64,000 nt of DNA from Megaleporinus macrocephalus. Its lineage: Eukaryota > Chordata > Actinopteri > Characiformes > Anostomidae. Shown in pieces: positions 47,562 through 60,518 of this stretch (position 1 is the stretch's first letter; every line of letters starts with the position of its first letter). Both the position numbers and the translations under genes were made by a program. The stretch is taken from NCBI GenBank assembly GCA_021613375.1, contig CM038727.1:428176-492175 (forward strand). Direction: 5' to 3'. The notes below the pieces were generated by a model. That model did not search any database. It saw nothing but the letters and a program-made list of their open reading frames with translations, and had not been told where the DNA came from.

Positions 47562-49330
47562 AACAATCCTAGAGTTTTATTTAGCACCATCGCAAAACTT
47601 ACCAAAAATCAGGATCTGAACCTCAAATACCCGCCAACCACAGCAGCAATGATTTCATGGACTTTTTCAATAGCAAAATCGAGAATATTAGACAAAAAGT
47701 TCTACCAATACGAGTAACCTCTCCTTCATCCGGTTTGACTCAAACAGCACAAAATGTGATTTTAGAAGAAACACTAGAAACATTTTCTCCACTACAGCAG
47801 ACAGAACTAGAAAAACTAATCTCTTCTTCAAATTCTGCTACATGCTCACTCGATATGATTCCAACAAGCCTATTGAAACAAGTATTACCAGCTATTATTA
47901 AACCTTAACTATCATCAACTCTTCTCTTAGTCTGGGTCATGTACCTAAGTCTTTTAAACTAGCTGTGATTAAACCCTTGATAAAGAAGCCAAATCTTGAC
48001 CCCAGAGAACCGTCCAGTTATAGACCCATTTCCAATTTACCTTTTATCTCTAAGATTTTAGAAAAGGCTGTAGCTCGACAACTCTGTTCTCATCTACATA
48101 AGAACAACATATATGAAAAATTCCAATCTGGTTTTAGGCCACATCACAGCACAGAGACAGCTTTAGTTAAGATAACAAATGATCTTCTTCTTGTCTCTGA
48201 TCAGGACCATGTATCTCTACTGGTGTTACTAGATCTAAGTACAGCTTTTGACACTATAGATCACACTATTCTCTTGGACAGGCTAGAAAATATAGTTGGA
48301 ATCACAGGAACAGCGTTATCCTGGTTCACATCTTACCTTAGTGATCGCTTTCAGTTTGTAAAGATAAATAATGTATCATCTAACACTACAAGAGTGAAAT
48401 ATGGAGTTCCACAAGGTTCTGTTTTAGGTCCTCTGTTATTTACACTATATATGCTACCATTAGGCTCAGTTATAAATAGACATGGAATTAGTTTCCACTG
48501 TTATGCCGATGATACACAACTGTACATATCAGACCAGATGATAAATCCAGATTAGATAAGATAGAAGATTGTGTAAGAGATATTAGACTTTGGATGCTAC
48601 AAAACTTCCTTCTTTTAAACCCAGATAAAACGGAAGTTCTCCTCCTCGACCCAAAGGCTGCTCGGACTAAATGTTCAGATTTAATGTTAAATCTTGCTGA
48701 TTTCTCAGTAGTTCCTGGTTCAGTAGCCAAAAATCTTGGTGTAACAATTGACTCAGATCTGACATTTAATCAACACATCGGTAACATTACAAGAACAGCG
48801 TTTCTTCACCTACGAAACATTTCAAAGTTAAGAAATGTGTTATCTGTGTCTGATGCTGAAAAGTTGATACATGCCTTTATAACCTCAAGGCTAGATTATT
48901 GCAATGCATTATTGTCAGGATGCTCCAGCAGGAACCTGAATAAACTTCAGTTAGTTCAGAACTCTGCAGCTAGAGTACTAACTAAAACCAGAACCTTGCA
49001 TCATCAGTCCAGTTTAATCAGCTACACTGACTTCCTGTTAAATTCCGTATCCACTATAAAATTCTCTTACTGACGTATAAAGCCCTGCACGGTCTCACAC
49101 CGGAGTACCTGCAAGATCTAATCTCCTATTATGAACCGCCACGTTCACTCAGATCACAGGATGCTGGTTTTCTAATAGTTAAAATTCAGAAGACTACAAT
49201 GAGGGGAAGAGCTTTTTCCTACAAAGCTCCAAAATTGTGGAATAATCTCCCAGTTAATGTTCGGGACTCTGACACAGTCTCAATATTTAAGTCTAGACTG
49301 AAAACATACTTGTTTAGTGTAGCTTTTTGT
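47562..49330 (+). pseudogene. LINE A copy 2 ORF2 (RT part), broken
   Basis: Pieces at 47657-47908, 47965-48555 and 48594-49073 carry the RT motifs [49 protein letters not shown] and YADD (48502-48513). The offsets between pieces (308 and 629 bp) are the same as in copy 1 and the frames break at the same bases, so the defects are shared. A final frame change near 49010-49020 precedes the WNNLPVNVR region. Endonuclease is absent through 5' truncation. Confidence 0.85.
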
Positions 49331-50176
49331 AATTAAGCTTCTCTTTTAGATAAAGGCAGGAGATCTGGGGGTTCTTGGACACAGAGGTTTATGGTAAACT
49401 GAGATGTTGGTGCTGTTGTTCCAACACTTCACGCGATCACACAGGTTTGTTGATGGTGGAGTGGGGGGACCCCAGTGTCTCAGGGTGGTCTCATGTCCAT
49501 GTTACCTTCTGGTTCTCTCCTTTTAGTTTAGGCTGTTATAGTTAGATCTGCCGGAGTCGCCAACCACACTCTAAAATTCTGAAAATTCATATTCTCTACA
49601 GTCTCACTCCCGAGCCCAACTCACTCTCTCTCTTTACTCTTCCTGAGGAAATGACTGTCCTCCCGCCTGTTGAAGGACTGATCATCGGGCCATCACCCCA
49701 CCATCACCAGCCAGCTCACCTGTCCATTTACTGCTACACTCTCAGTTACATCACTGTGCCATCCAGATGCACCAGCACTGAGATAGGATGGGACTGTTTC
49801 AGCTCACGCCCACTTTACATAAAGACTCAGTCAGAGACTGCCTCAGCCAGAGACTGCCTCAGTCATACACTGCCTCTATCTGTGCAGCTTCTAAAGCTTT
49901 GCTATCCAGATTTCAAACAGAGGCTCCTTTCTTTGGTATTTAGTTCAAACTGTAAATACTGTTTGACCAGAGGAGGATGGGTCTCCACTTGTGAGTCTGG
50001 TTCCTCCCAAGGTTTCTTCCTCCAGTTGAGGGAGGTGTTCTTGCCACTGTTGCCTCTGGCTTGCTCACTGGGGGGGTATATGTTATAACTGTTTTCAAAA
50101 CTCTGTAAAGCTGCTTTGAGATAACATCGTTGTAAAAAGCGCTATATAAATAAAATTGACTTGACTTGACTTGACT
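47562..50176 (+). mobile_element. LINE A copy 2, 5' truncated
   Basis: Begins abruptly at caatcctagagttttattta, equivalent to about 28783 in copy 1, and runs without interruption to the (TTGAC)n tail. It serves as the reference for the empty site of the LINE B insertion in copy 1. The two copies are nearly identical by eye. Confidence 0.9.
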
Positions 50177-50177
50177 A

Positions 50178-50525
50178 CTCACATCCTCCGTTAACCCCGC
50201 CCACCGCTCAGACCACCTACAGTGTGCACCAGTGAGCTCTGAGGACCGCACAACTTCAGAAATCTCATAAAACCGCATTACCGCTACTAACTAGCGCTGC
50301 AGCACTGCTCTGCCTCAGGGTGGCGCTGCAGTAAACTGGTTCACCCTTCATACCTTTAAACATCGTCACAGTGAGCGGTGGGCAAAAACAGAACTGTTAT
50401 AATCAGAGGATCTTCTGGACCGCCGAACGTCCAGCTGTGTGGAAGTTTCTGATTAACAGAAATTAAATCTGCTGTAAAATCTCAGGTTTACTCTCAGCAA
50501 CATTTTACAAACGTTTATTTAACCC
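50178..50525. other. Unique spacer, nothing recognised
   Basis: Mixed sequence between LINE A copy 2 and the dispersed repeat. Confidence 0.4.
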
Positions 50526-50530
50526 TTTAA

Positions 50531-50769
50531 AAACAACCCAGTATTATTATCAGTTCTGATCTAATACCTGCTTTGACTGCTCAGTACTTCATTAAGATAA
50601 ATCAAGAACTGAACACATTCATACAATGTCTGGGGCGTCCAGGAGAAATCTGGAACCTAACTTTGTTCTTCAAACTGGATCAAGATCTGATCTACTTCTC
50701 TCACAATAACATATTCATCTTACTTTGTATTGTATGTCTGATTATTTACATCTGTTCTAATCAGATCTG
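50531..50769 (+). repeat. 239-bp dispersed repeat, copy 2
   Basis: Same orientation as 43587-43825; only two substitutions seen (tcattt/tcatct and cacctg/catctg). Confidence 0.9.
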
Positions 50770-50784
50770 ATTACTGGTGTATGT

Positions 50785-51544
50785 ATATATAGTGTAGTGT
50801 GTGTTTGAATATGAAAATAAATATAATTGATATAAATTGTTTCCTGCAAAGCATGATGGGTCTCAGGAACGCTGCATTCTGTCCATATGCTCGTTCTTCT
50901 GCTCGGTCTGCTCCTCACAGTTCCTGTCGAGAAGGTCAGACCTTCCATCTTTTCTTCTATTGTTCAGCGATGAGCACGTTCACACTTCTGAGAACCCGCT
51001 AGCGGCGGCTCTGCAGGAGGAACAGTGTGTATGTCCGAGTCCGGAGCCGGAGTGAGTCTCCTGATTACGGTGAAGATTGATCTGATTCAAGCGTATGGAA
51101 CGTTTCTGTGCGAGGAGACGCGGCTGTAATGGCTTTTATCTGCGGTGGCTGATGATTGGTCGTTACTCTGCAGGAATGTGTTTACTCCAGGTCCTCAGAG
51201 GGGTCAAAGGTCAGAGAAAGTCATTTTCTCTCTGTTTCTTCTCTGACAGTGAAGAGAGGCTCGGGGAATCAGTCCTCAGCGCTATCGATGGAGCCCACGT
51301 CGCTCGGGAGGACCAGGCCAGGAGGCGGTTGCTGTCTCCGCTCGTACTGCCCTTCTCCTTCCGTCCAGGGGTCAGATTGTTTGAATTGTCCCCTCCTGCC
51401 GGTTCAGCTGACCCCCTGGCTCTGGCTGCTCCTGTGTAGTCTTCTCCTGAGTCCTCTCCACGTCTTCCAGCTTTTGTCTTACTGGTTTAAAGACGACTGA
51501 TGTTCTAATATTATACTTACACAAAATCCCTCCATAGGACAGCT
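50785..51544. other. Unique stretch, no gene recognised
   Basis: Two overlapping 114-codon ORFs (51095-51439, 51156-51500) in different frames; neither resembles a known family. Confidence 0.35.
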
Positions 51545-52922
51545 TGTACTGGTGCTTGTACTGGTGTTTGTACTGGTGTTTGTATTGGTGTTTGTACTGG
51601 TGCTTGTACTGGTGCTTGTACTGGTGTTTGTACTGGTGCTTGTATTGGTGCTTGTACTGGTGTTTGTACTGGTGCTTGTACTGGTGTTTGTACTGGTGTT
51701 TGTATTGGTGCTTGTACTGGTGTTTGTACTGGTGTTTGTACTGGTGTTTGTATTGGTGTTTGTATTGGTGTTTGTACTGGTGTTTGTATTGGTGTTTGTA
51801 CTGGTGTTTGTACTGGTGTTTGTTTTGGTGTTTGTATTGGTGTTTGTATTGATGCTTGTACTGGTGCTTGTACTGGTGCTTGTATTGGTGTTTGTACTGG
51901 TGCTTGTACTGGTGTTTGTATTGGTGTTTGTATTGGTGCTTGTACTGGTGCTTGTACTGGTGTTTGTATTGGTGCTTGTACTGGTGTTTGTATTGGTGTT
52001 TGTATTGGTGCTTGTACTGGTGCTTGTACTGGTGTTTGTATTGGTGTTTGTACTGGTGCTTGTACTGGTGTTTGTATTGGTGTTTGTACTGGTGCTTGTA
52101 CTGGTGTTTGTATTGGTGTTTGTATTGGTGTTTGTACTGGTGTTTGTATTGGTGTTTGTACTGGTGTTTGTACTGGTGTTTGTACTAGTGTTTGTATTGG
52201 TGCTTGTACTGGTGTTTGTATTGGTGCTTGTACTGGTGCTAGTACTGGTGTTTGTATTGGTGTTTGTATTGGTGTTTGTACTGGTGTTTGTATTGGTGTT
52301 CATATTGGTTTTCGTACTGGTGTTTGTATTGGTGCTTGTACTGGTGTTTGTATTGGTGCTTGTACTGGTGCTTGTACTGGTGTTTGTATTGGTGTTTGTA
52401 CTGGTGCTTGTACTGGTGTTTGTATTGGTGTTTGTACTGGTGTTTGTATTGGTGTTTGTACTGGTGTTTGTACTGGTGTTTGTACTGGTGCTTGTACTGG
52501 TGTTTGTACTGGTGTTTGTACTGGTGTTTGTATTGGTGTTTCTATTGGTGTTTGTACTGGTGCTTGTACTGGTGTTTGTATTGGTATTTGTATTGGTGTT
52601 TGTACTGGTGTTTGTACTAGTGTTTGTATTGGTGTTTCTATTGGTGTTTGTACTGGTGCTTTTACTGGTGTTTGTACTGGTGTTTGTACTAGTGTTTGTA
52701 TTGGTGTTTGTACTGGTGTTTGTATTGGTGCTTGTACTGGTGATTGTATTGGTGTTTGTATTGGTGTTTGTATTGGTGTTTGTACTGGTGTTTGTATTGG
52801 TGTTTCTATTGGTGTTTGTACTGGTGCTTTTACTGGTGTTTGTACTGGTGTTTGTACTGGTGTTTGTACTGGTGTTTGTACTGGTGTTTGTATCGGTGCT
52901 TGTATCTGTGTTTGTACTGGTG
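51545..52922. repeat. 6/12-bp array (tggtgtttgtac), about 115 12-mers
   Basis: A hexamer-pair array in which tgtactggtgtt, tgtattggtgtt and tgtactggtgct alternate. All plus frames and one minus frame are open: Tyr-Trp-Cys-Leu and Leu-Val-Phe-Val on plus, Asn-Thr-Ser-Thr on minus (569 codons at 51479-53188). I regard all as by-products. Confidence 0.95.
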
Positions 52923-52924
52923 TC

Positions 52925-53590
52925 CCCTTCCCTTTTCTCCCCTTCAGTCTCCTCCTCTTCCTCTGCCTCCTCCCCTTTGATTCCGGTCTTGTGTGAGGAG
53001 GTAAGTATTGTTCTTATTGTTCCTAAAGGCTCACTGGATGTGTATGAGTATTTCTGGCTCTGTGGTCTGACTCTCTCACTTTCCGGAGTTACAGATCTGC
53101 AGTCTGAGATGTTTTCTCTCTGAACTGAGAGATCTCTGAAATCACTAACGCAGGTTCTTCCATAGACTGATATGCACTGTAAAGCCAAAAGTATGTGGAC
53201 ACCAGGCCATCACGCCTATAAGAGCAGGAAAGGAGGATAAAACTGGTAACCTGTCCATCACTGCACAACTCCAGTTCTAAAACTAGCCCTGTAGAAACCT
53301 TCAGGTCCTCTAGAGGTCTTCACATTTAACAGCATCGGTCAGGCCCGGTCAGAGACAGGTACTAACTAGTCCCAGTTACTCAGTACATATACTTTAGTAA
53401 AGAACTGCTGGGTTTGAGTATTTTCTAATAGCAATACTGTTCAGTACTTCAGCAGTTCTTTTATAAGAAGGTGGTTTAGCTTGGACCGGCTGCTCCGCTG
53501 ACCTCTGGCCTGGTCAGGTTTCATGACCTCCTGTTTCTAATTCGTAATTCGTACCTCCTTCAGGTGTTGCCCTACATCACAGGAGTGTGA
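52925..53590. other. Unique stretch with a short transposon-like motif
   Basis: Contains gccaaaagtatgtggacacc near 53182, a motif I associate with fish DNA transposon ends, but too short for a firm call. No gene recognised. Confidence 0.35.
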
Positions 53591-53591
53591 C

Positions 53592-54323
53592 CCTCTTTAA
53601 TAGTGACTCTCTTTAATAGTGACTCTCTTTAATAGTGACTCTCTTTAATAGTGACTCTCTTTTATAGTGACTCTCTTTTATAGTGAATCTCTTTAATAGT
53701 GACTCTTTAATAGTGACTCTCTTTAATAGTGACTCTAATAGTGACTCTCTTTTACAGTGAATCTCTTTAATAGTGACTCTCTTTTATAGTAACTCTCTAA
53801 TAGTGACTCTCTTTAATAGTGACTCTCTTTTATAGTGAATCTCTTTAATAGTGACTCTTTAATAGTGACTCTCTTTAATAGTAACTCTCTTTTATAGTGA
53901 ATCTCTGTAATAGTTAATCTCTTTAATAGTGACTCTCTTTAATAGTGACTCTCTTTTATAGTGACCCTCTTTTACAGTGAATCTCTTTAATAGTGACTCT
54001 CTTTTATAGTAACTCTCTAATAGTGACTCTCTTTAATAGTGACTCTCTTTAATAGTGACTCTTTAATAGTGAATCTCTTTAATAGTGAATCTCTTTAATA
54101 GTGAATCTCTTTAATAGTGACTTTCTTTAATAGTGACTCTCTTTTATAGTGACTCTCTTTAATAGTGACTCTCTTTAATAGTGACTCTTTAATAGTGACT
54201 CTCTTTAATAGTGACTCTTTAATAGTGAATCTCTTTAATAGTGAATCTCTTTAATAGTGACTCTTTAATAGTGAATCTCTTTAATAGTGAATCTCTTTAA
54301 TAGTGAATCTCTTTAATAGTGAA
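53592..54323. repeat. 14/16-bp array (tctctttaatagtgac)
   Basis: About 47 units, with 14-bp forms lacking tc, and substitutions ttta/ttaa and gact/gaat. Confidence 0.9.
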
Positions 54324-54469
54324 TGAAGGGCAGGGCCGCTGCTGTTCTAATGATTGCATCACTGTCTCTATCTTTTCATCCATCTGTGTACATCTCTCCA
54401 TCTGGACTGAGAGCCATTTTAGCAGCGAAACACTGCATCAACTAGAGGAGCCGGAATCCCAGCCTGAAA

Positions 54470-56396
54470 ATCTGAGGGACTGAGAGTCTGAGGGACTGTG
54501 AGTCTGAGGGACTGAGAGTCTGAGAGTCTAAGGGAGTGAGAGTCTGAGGGACTGAGAGTTTGAGGGACTGAGAGTCTGAGAGACTGAGGGACTGAGAGTC
54601 TGAGAGTCTAAGGGACTGAGAGTCTGAGGGACTGAGAGTCTGAGAGTCTGAGGGACTGAGAGTTGGAGGGACTGAGAGTCTGAGAGACTGAGGGACTGAG
54701 AGACTGAGAGTATGAGGGACTGAGGGACTGAAAGACTGAGAGTCTGAGGTACTGAGAGACTGAGGGACTGAGAGTCTGAGGGACTGAGAGTCTGAGAGTC
54801 TGAGGGACTGAGAGATTGAGGGACTGAGGGACTGAGAGTCTGAGGGACTGAGAGTCTGAGGGACTGAGAGTCTGAGAGTCTGAGGGACTGAGAGATTGAG
54901 GGACTGAGGGACTGAGAGTCTGAGGGACTGAGAGACTGAGAGTCTGAGGTACTAAGAGACTGAGGGACTGAGAGACTGAGAGTATGAGGGACTGAGGGAC
55001 TGAGAGACTGAGAGTCTGAGAGTCTGAGGGACTGAGAGACTGAGGGACTGAGGGACTGAGAGTCTGAGAGTCTGAGGGACTGAGAGTCTGAGGGACTGAG
55101 AGTCTAAGGGACTGAGAGTCTGAGGGACTGAGAGTCTGAGGGACTGAGAGTCTGAGAGTCTGAGGGACTGAGAGTTGGAGGGACTGAGAGTCTGAGAGAC
55201 TGAGGGACTGAGAGTCTGAGGGACTGAGAGTCTGAGAGTCTAAAGGACTGAGAGTCTGAGGGACTGAGAGTCTGAGAGTCTGAGGGACTGAGAGTTGGAG
55301 GGACTGAGAGTCTGAGAGACTGAGGGACTGAGAGACTGAGAGTATGAGGGACTGAGGGACTGAAAGACTGAGAGTCTGAGAGTCTGAGGGACTGAGAGAC
55401 TGAGGGACTGAGGGACTGAGAGTCTGAGGGACTGAGAGTCTGAGAGTCTGAGGGACTGAGAGATTGAGGGACTGAGGGACTGAGAGTCTGAGGGACTGAG
55501 AGTCTGAGAGTCTGAGGGACTGAGAGATTGAGGGACTGAGGGACTGAGAGTCTGAGGGACTGAGGGACTGAGAGACTGAGAGTCTGAGGTACTAAGAGTA
55601 TGAGGGACTGAGAGACTGAGAGTCTGAGAGTCTGAGGGACTGAGAGACTGAGGGACTGAGGGACTGAGGGACTGAGAGTCTGAGAGTCTGAGGGACTGAG
55701 AGTCTGAGGGACTGAGAGTCTGAGAGTCTAAGGGAGTGAGAGTCTGAGGGACTGAGAGTTTGAGGGACTGAGAGTCTGAGAGACTGAGGGACTGAGAGTC
55801 TGAGGGAGTGAGAGTCTGAGAGTCTAAGGGACTGAGAGTCTGAGGGACTGAGAGTCTGAGAGTCTGAGGGACTGAGAGTTGGAGGGACTGAGAGTCTGAG
55901 AGACTGAGGGACTGAGAGACTGAGCGTATGAGGGACTGAGGGACTGAAAGACTGAGAGTCTGAGAGTCTGAGAGACTGAGAGACTGAGGGACTGAGGGAC
56001 TGAGAGTCTGAGGGACTGAGAGTCTGAGAGTCTGAGGGACTGAGAGATTGAGGGACTGAGGGACTGAGAGTCTGAGGGACTGAGAGTCTGAGAGTCTGAG
56101 GGACTGAGAGATTGAGGGACTGAGGGACTGAGAGTCTGAGGGACTGAGGGACTGAGAGACTGAGAGTCTGAGGTACTAAGAGACTGAGGGACTGAGAGAC
56201 TGAGAGTATGAGGGACTGAGGGACTGAGAGACTGAGAGTCTGAGAGTCTGAGGGACTGAGAGACTGAGGGACTGAGGGACTGAGAGTCTGAGGGACTGAG
56301 AGTCTGAGAGATTAGAGACTGAGAGACTGAGAGTCTGAGAGTCTGAGAGATTAGAGACTGAGAGACTGAGAGTCTGAGAGACTGAGAGTCTGAGGA
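54470..56396. repeat. Array of gagagtctga and gggactga modules
   Basis: Two short modules (10 bp and 8-9 bp) mixed in a complex order. The distinctive string gagtctaagggagtgagagt near 54523 recurs exactly 1200 bp later near 55723, so a 1.2-kb higher-order unit is duplicated. Minus-strand Ser/Leu/Gln ORFs are artefacts. Confidence 0.95.
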
Positions 56397-56451
56397 CAGT
56401 AAACATGTCATTACTTTAAAATTCAGATCAAAGTATCACATAAGTAACGAG

Positions 56452-56813
56452 AAACACTCAACACTACTGTTACTCAATACTGCTGTTACTCAATACTGCT
56501 GTTACTCAACACTACTGTTACTCAATACTGCTGTTACTCAACACTACTGTTACTCAACACTACTGTTACTCAATACTGCTGTTACTCAACACTACTGTTA
56601 CTCAATACTGCTGTTACTCAACAATACTGTTACTCAACACTACTGCTACTCAACACTACTGTTACTCAACACTACTGCTACTCAACACTACTGTTACTCA
56701 ACACTACTGTTACTCAACACTACTGTTACTCAATACTGCTGTTACTCAACACTACTGTTACTCAATACTGCTGTTACTCAACACTACTGTTACTCAACAC
56801 TACTGTTACTCAA
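56452..56813. repeat. 16-bp array (actactgttactcaac), left block
   Basis: Pure 16-bp units with gctg/actg and caat/caac variants, ending where the LINE A tail is inserted. Confidence 0.95.
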
Positions 56814-57029
56814 CAAGTCAAGTCAAGTCAATTTTATTTATATAGCGCTTTTTACAACGATGTTGTCTCAAAGCAGCTTTACAGAGTTTTGAAAACAGTT
56901 ATAACATATACCCCCCCAGTGAGCAAGCCAGAGGCAACAGTGGCAAGAACACCTCCCTCAACTGGAGGAAGAAACCTTGGGAGGAACCAGACTCACAAGG
57001 GGAGACCCATCCTCCTCTGATCAAACAGT
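56814..57029 (-). mobile_element. Solo LINE A 3' tail, inverted
   Basis: The minus-strand tail starts with (TTGAC)n at the left and matches the last 215 bp of LINE A. It is inserted into the 16-bp array. Confidence 0.85.
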
Positions 57030-60000
57030 GTCTGGTCAACACTGCTCATGTCTCACTACAGCCAGTCAACACTACTGTTACTCAAGAATACTGTTACTCA
57101 ACACTACTGTTACTCAACACTGCTCATGTCTCACTACAGTGTATGTGTGTGTGTATGTATGTGTGTGTTTGTGTGTTTGTGTATATGCGTGTGTACTCAA
57201 CACTGCTCACGTCACACTACAGCCAGTCAACACTACTGTTACTCAACACTACTGTAAATACTGCTTTTACTCAACACTACTGTTACTCAATACTGCTGTT
57301 ACTCAACACTACTGTTACTTAATACTGCTGTTACTCAACACTACTGTTACTCAACACTGCTCACGTCTCACTACAGCCAGTCAACACTACTGTTACTCAA
57401 GAATACTGTTACTCAACACTACTGTTACTCAACACTACTGTTACTCAACACTGCTCATGTCTCACTACAGTGTATGTGTGTGTGTATGTATGTGTGTTTG
57501 TGTATATGCATGTGTACTCAACACTACTGTTACTCAACACTGCTCACGTCACACTACAGCCAGTCAACACTACTGTTACTCAACACTACTGTTAATACTG
57601 CTGTTACTCAACACTACTGTTACTCAACACTGCTCACGTCTCACTACAGCCAGTCAACACTACTGTTACTCAAGAATACTGTTACTCAACACTACTGTTA
57701 CTCAGCACTACTGTTAATACTGCTGTTACTCAACACCGCTGTTACTCAACACTGCTGTTATTCAACACTGCTGTTATTCAACACTACTGTTATTTAACAC
57801 TGCTCACGCCTCACTACAGCCAGTCAACACTACTGTTACTCAACACTGCTGTTACTCAACACTGCTGTTACTCAACACTAGTGTTACTCAACACTGCTCA
57901 CGTCTCACTATAGCCAGTCAACACTACTGTTACTCAACACTGCTCACGTCTCACTACAGCCAGTCAACACTACTGTTACTCAACACTACTGTTACTCAAC
58001 ACTGCTCACGTCTCACTACAGCCAGTCAACACTGCTGTTACTCAAAACTGCTGTTACTCAACACTGCTCACGCCTCACTACAGCCAATCAACACTACTGT
58101 TACTCAACGCTACTGTTACTCAACACTGCTCACTTCTCACTACAGCCAGTCAACACTAATGTTACTCAACACTACTGTTACTCAACACCGCTGTTACTCA
58201 ACACTACTGTTACTCAACACTACTGTTACTCAACACTGCTCACAACTCACTACAGCCAGTCAACACTACTGTTACTCAACACTACTGTTACTCAACACTG
58301 CTGTTACTCAACATTATTGTTACTCAATATTATTGTTACTTAACATTGCTCATGTCTCACTACAACCAGTCAACACTACTGTTACTCAACACTACTGTTA
58401 CTTAACACTACTGTTAATACTGCTGTTACTCAACACTACTGTTATTCAACACTGCTCACTTCTCACTACAGCCAGTCAACACTACTGTTACTCAACACTA
58501 CTGTTACTCAACACTACTGTTAATACTGCTGTTACTCAACACTACTGTTATTCAACACTGCTCACGTCTAACTACAGCCTGTCAACACTACTGTTACTCA
58601 ACACTACTGTTACTCAACACTACTGTTAATACTGCTGTTACTCAACACTACTGTTATTCAATACTGCTGTTACTCAAAACTACTGTTACTCAACACTGCT
58701 CACGTCTCACTACAGCCAGTCAACACTACTGTTACTCAAGAATACTGTTACTCAACACTACTGTTAATACTGCTGTTACTCAACACTACTGTTATTCAAC
58801 ACTGCTCACGTCTAACTACAGCCCGTCAACACTACTGTTACTCAACACTACTGTTACTCAACACTACTGTTAATACTGCTGTTACTCAACACTACTGTTA
58901 TTCAATACTGCTGTTACTCAACACTACTGTTACTCAACACTGCTCACGTCTCACTACAGCCAGTCAACACTACTGTTACTCAAGAATACTGTTACTCAAC
59001 ACTACTGTTAATACTGCTGTTATTCAACACTAATGTTACTCAACACTGCTGTTAATACTGCTGTTACTCAACACTACTGTTACTCAATACTGCTGTTACT
59101 CAACACTACCGCTACTCATCACTGCTTGCGTCTCACTTCAGCCAGTCAACACTACTGTTATTCAATGCTACTCTTACTCAACACTACTGTTACTCAACAC
59201 TGCTCACGTCTCACTACAGCCACTCAACACTACTGTTACTCAACACTACTGTTAATACTGCTGTTACTCAACACTACTGTTACTCAAGAATACTGTTAAT
59301 CAACACTGCTCTCGTCTTACTACAGTGTATGTGTGTGTGTATGTGTTTGTGTGTGTGTTTGTGTATATGCGTGTGTACTCAACACTACTGTTACTCAACA
59401 CTGCTCACGTCGCACTACAGCCAGTCAACACTACTGTTACTCAACACTACTGTTAATACTGCTGTTACTCAACACTACTGTTACTCAACACTGCTCACGT
59501 CTCACTACAGCCAGTCAACACTACTGTTACTCAAGAATACTGTTACTCAACACTACAGTTACTCAACACTGCTGTTACTCAACACTACTGTTACTCAACA
59601 CTGCTCACAACTCACTACAGCCAGTCAACACTACTGTTACTCAACACCGCTGTTGCTCAACACCGCTGTTACTCAACACTACTGTTACTCAACACTGCTC
59701 ACAACTCACTACAGCCAGTCAACACTACTGTTACTCAACACTACTGTTACTCAACACTGCTGTTACTCAACACTATTGTTACTCAACACTACTGTTACTC
59801 AACATTGCTCACGTCTCACTACAACCAGTCAACACTACTGTTACTCAACACTACTGTTAATACTGCTGTTACTCAACACTACTGTTATTCAACACTGCTC
59901 ACTTCTCACTACAGCCAGTCAACACTACTGTTACTCAACACTGCTGTTAAAACTGCTGTTACTCAACACTACTGTTACTCAATACTGCTGTTACTCAACA

Positions 60001-60193
60001 CTACTGTTACTCAACACTGCTCGCGTCTCACTACAGCCAGTCAACACTACAGTTACTCAATGCTACTCTTACTCAACACTACTGTTACTCAACACTGCTC
60101 ACATCTCACTACAGCCAATCAACACTACTGTTACTCAAGAATACTATTACTCAACACTACTGTTAATACTGCTGTTACTCAACACTACTGTTA
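57030..60193. repeat. Composite 16-bp array, middle block
   Basis: 16-bp units are grouped with a spacer module, gctcacgtctcactacagcc followed by agtcaacac, to form irregular higher-order units. A GT-rich module (gtgtatgtgtgtgtatgtat type) appears three times, at about 57139-57196, 57471-57517 and 59326-59377. Many short ORFs rich in LLLNTTVTQHYC are repeat products. Confidence 0.95.
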
Positions 60194-60518
60194 GTCAAGT
60201 CAAGTCAAGTCAAGTGGGTTTTTATTGTCATTTCAACTACATACAGAGTACACAGTGAAACGAAACAACGTTCCTCCAGGACCATGGTGCAACATAGACA
60301 GTGCATACAGACACAAGTGCAACACAAACAAACAAGTACGGACAGACAACACAACACAGTACAGACAGAGAATAATAAATAATTGCTGGTTGTGTGCAAA
60401 TTGTGCAATGTGTAATAAATAGAGTCCAGTGAGGTAGTAGAGTTATTAGTGCAATGCTTTGTGCAAAAATGCTTCCCTTTTTTTTATCTGGGGTAAATGG
60501 TTGGAGAAAGATATCAGT

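Noticed and set aside
51479..53188. 569-codon minus-strand Thr/Asn/Ser-rich ORF as a mucin-like gene
   Set aside because: The repetitive part is the 12-bp array read in one frame. Flanking non-repeat residues match nothing known, and the opposite strand is equally open.
53182..53230. Transposon end suggested by gccaaaagtatgtggacacc
   Set aside because: Only about 20 bases are recognisable and no partner terminus was found, so it was not annotated as an element.
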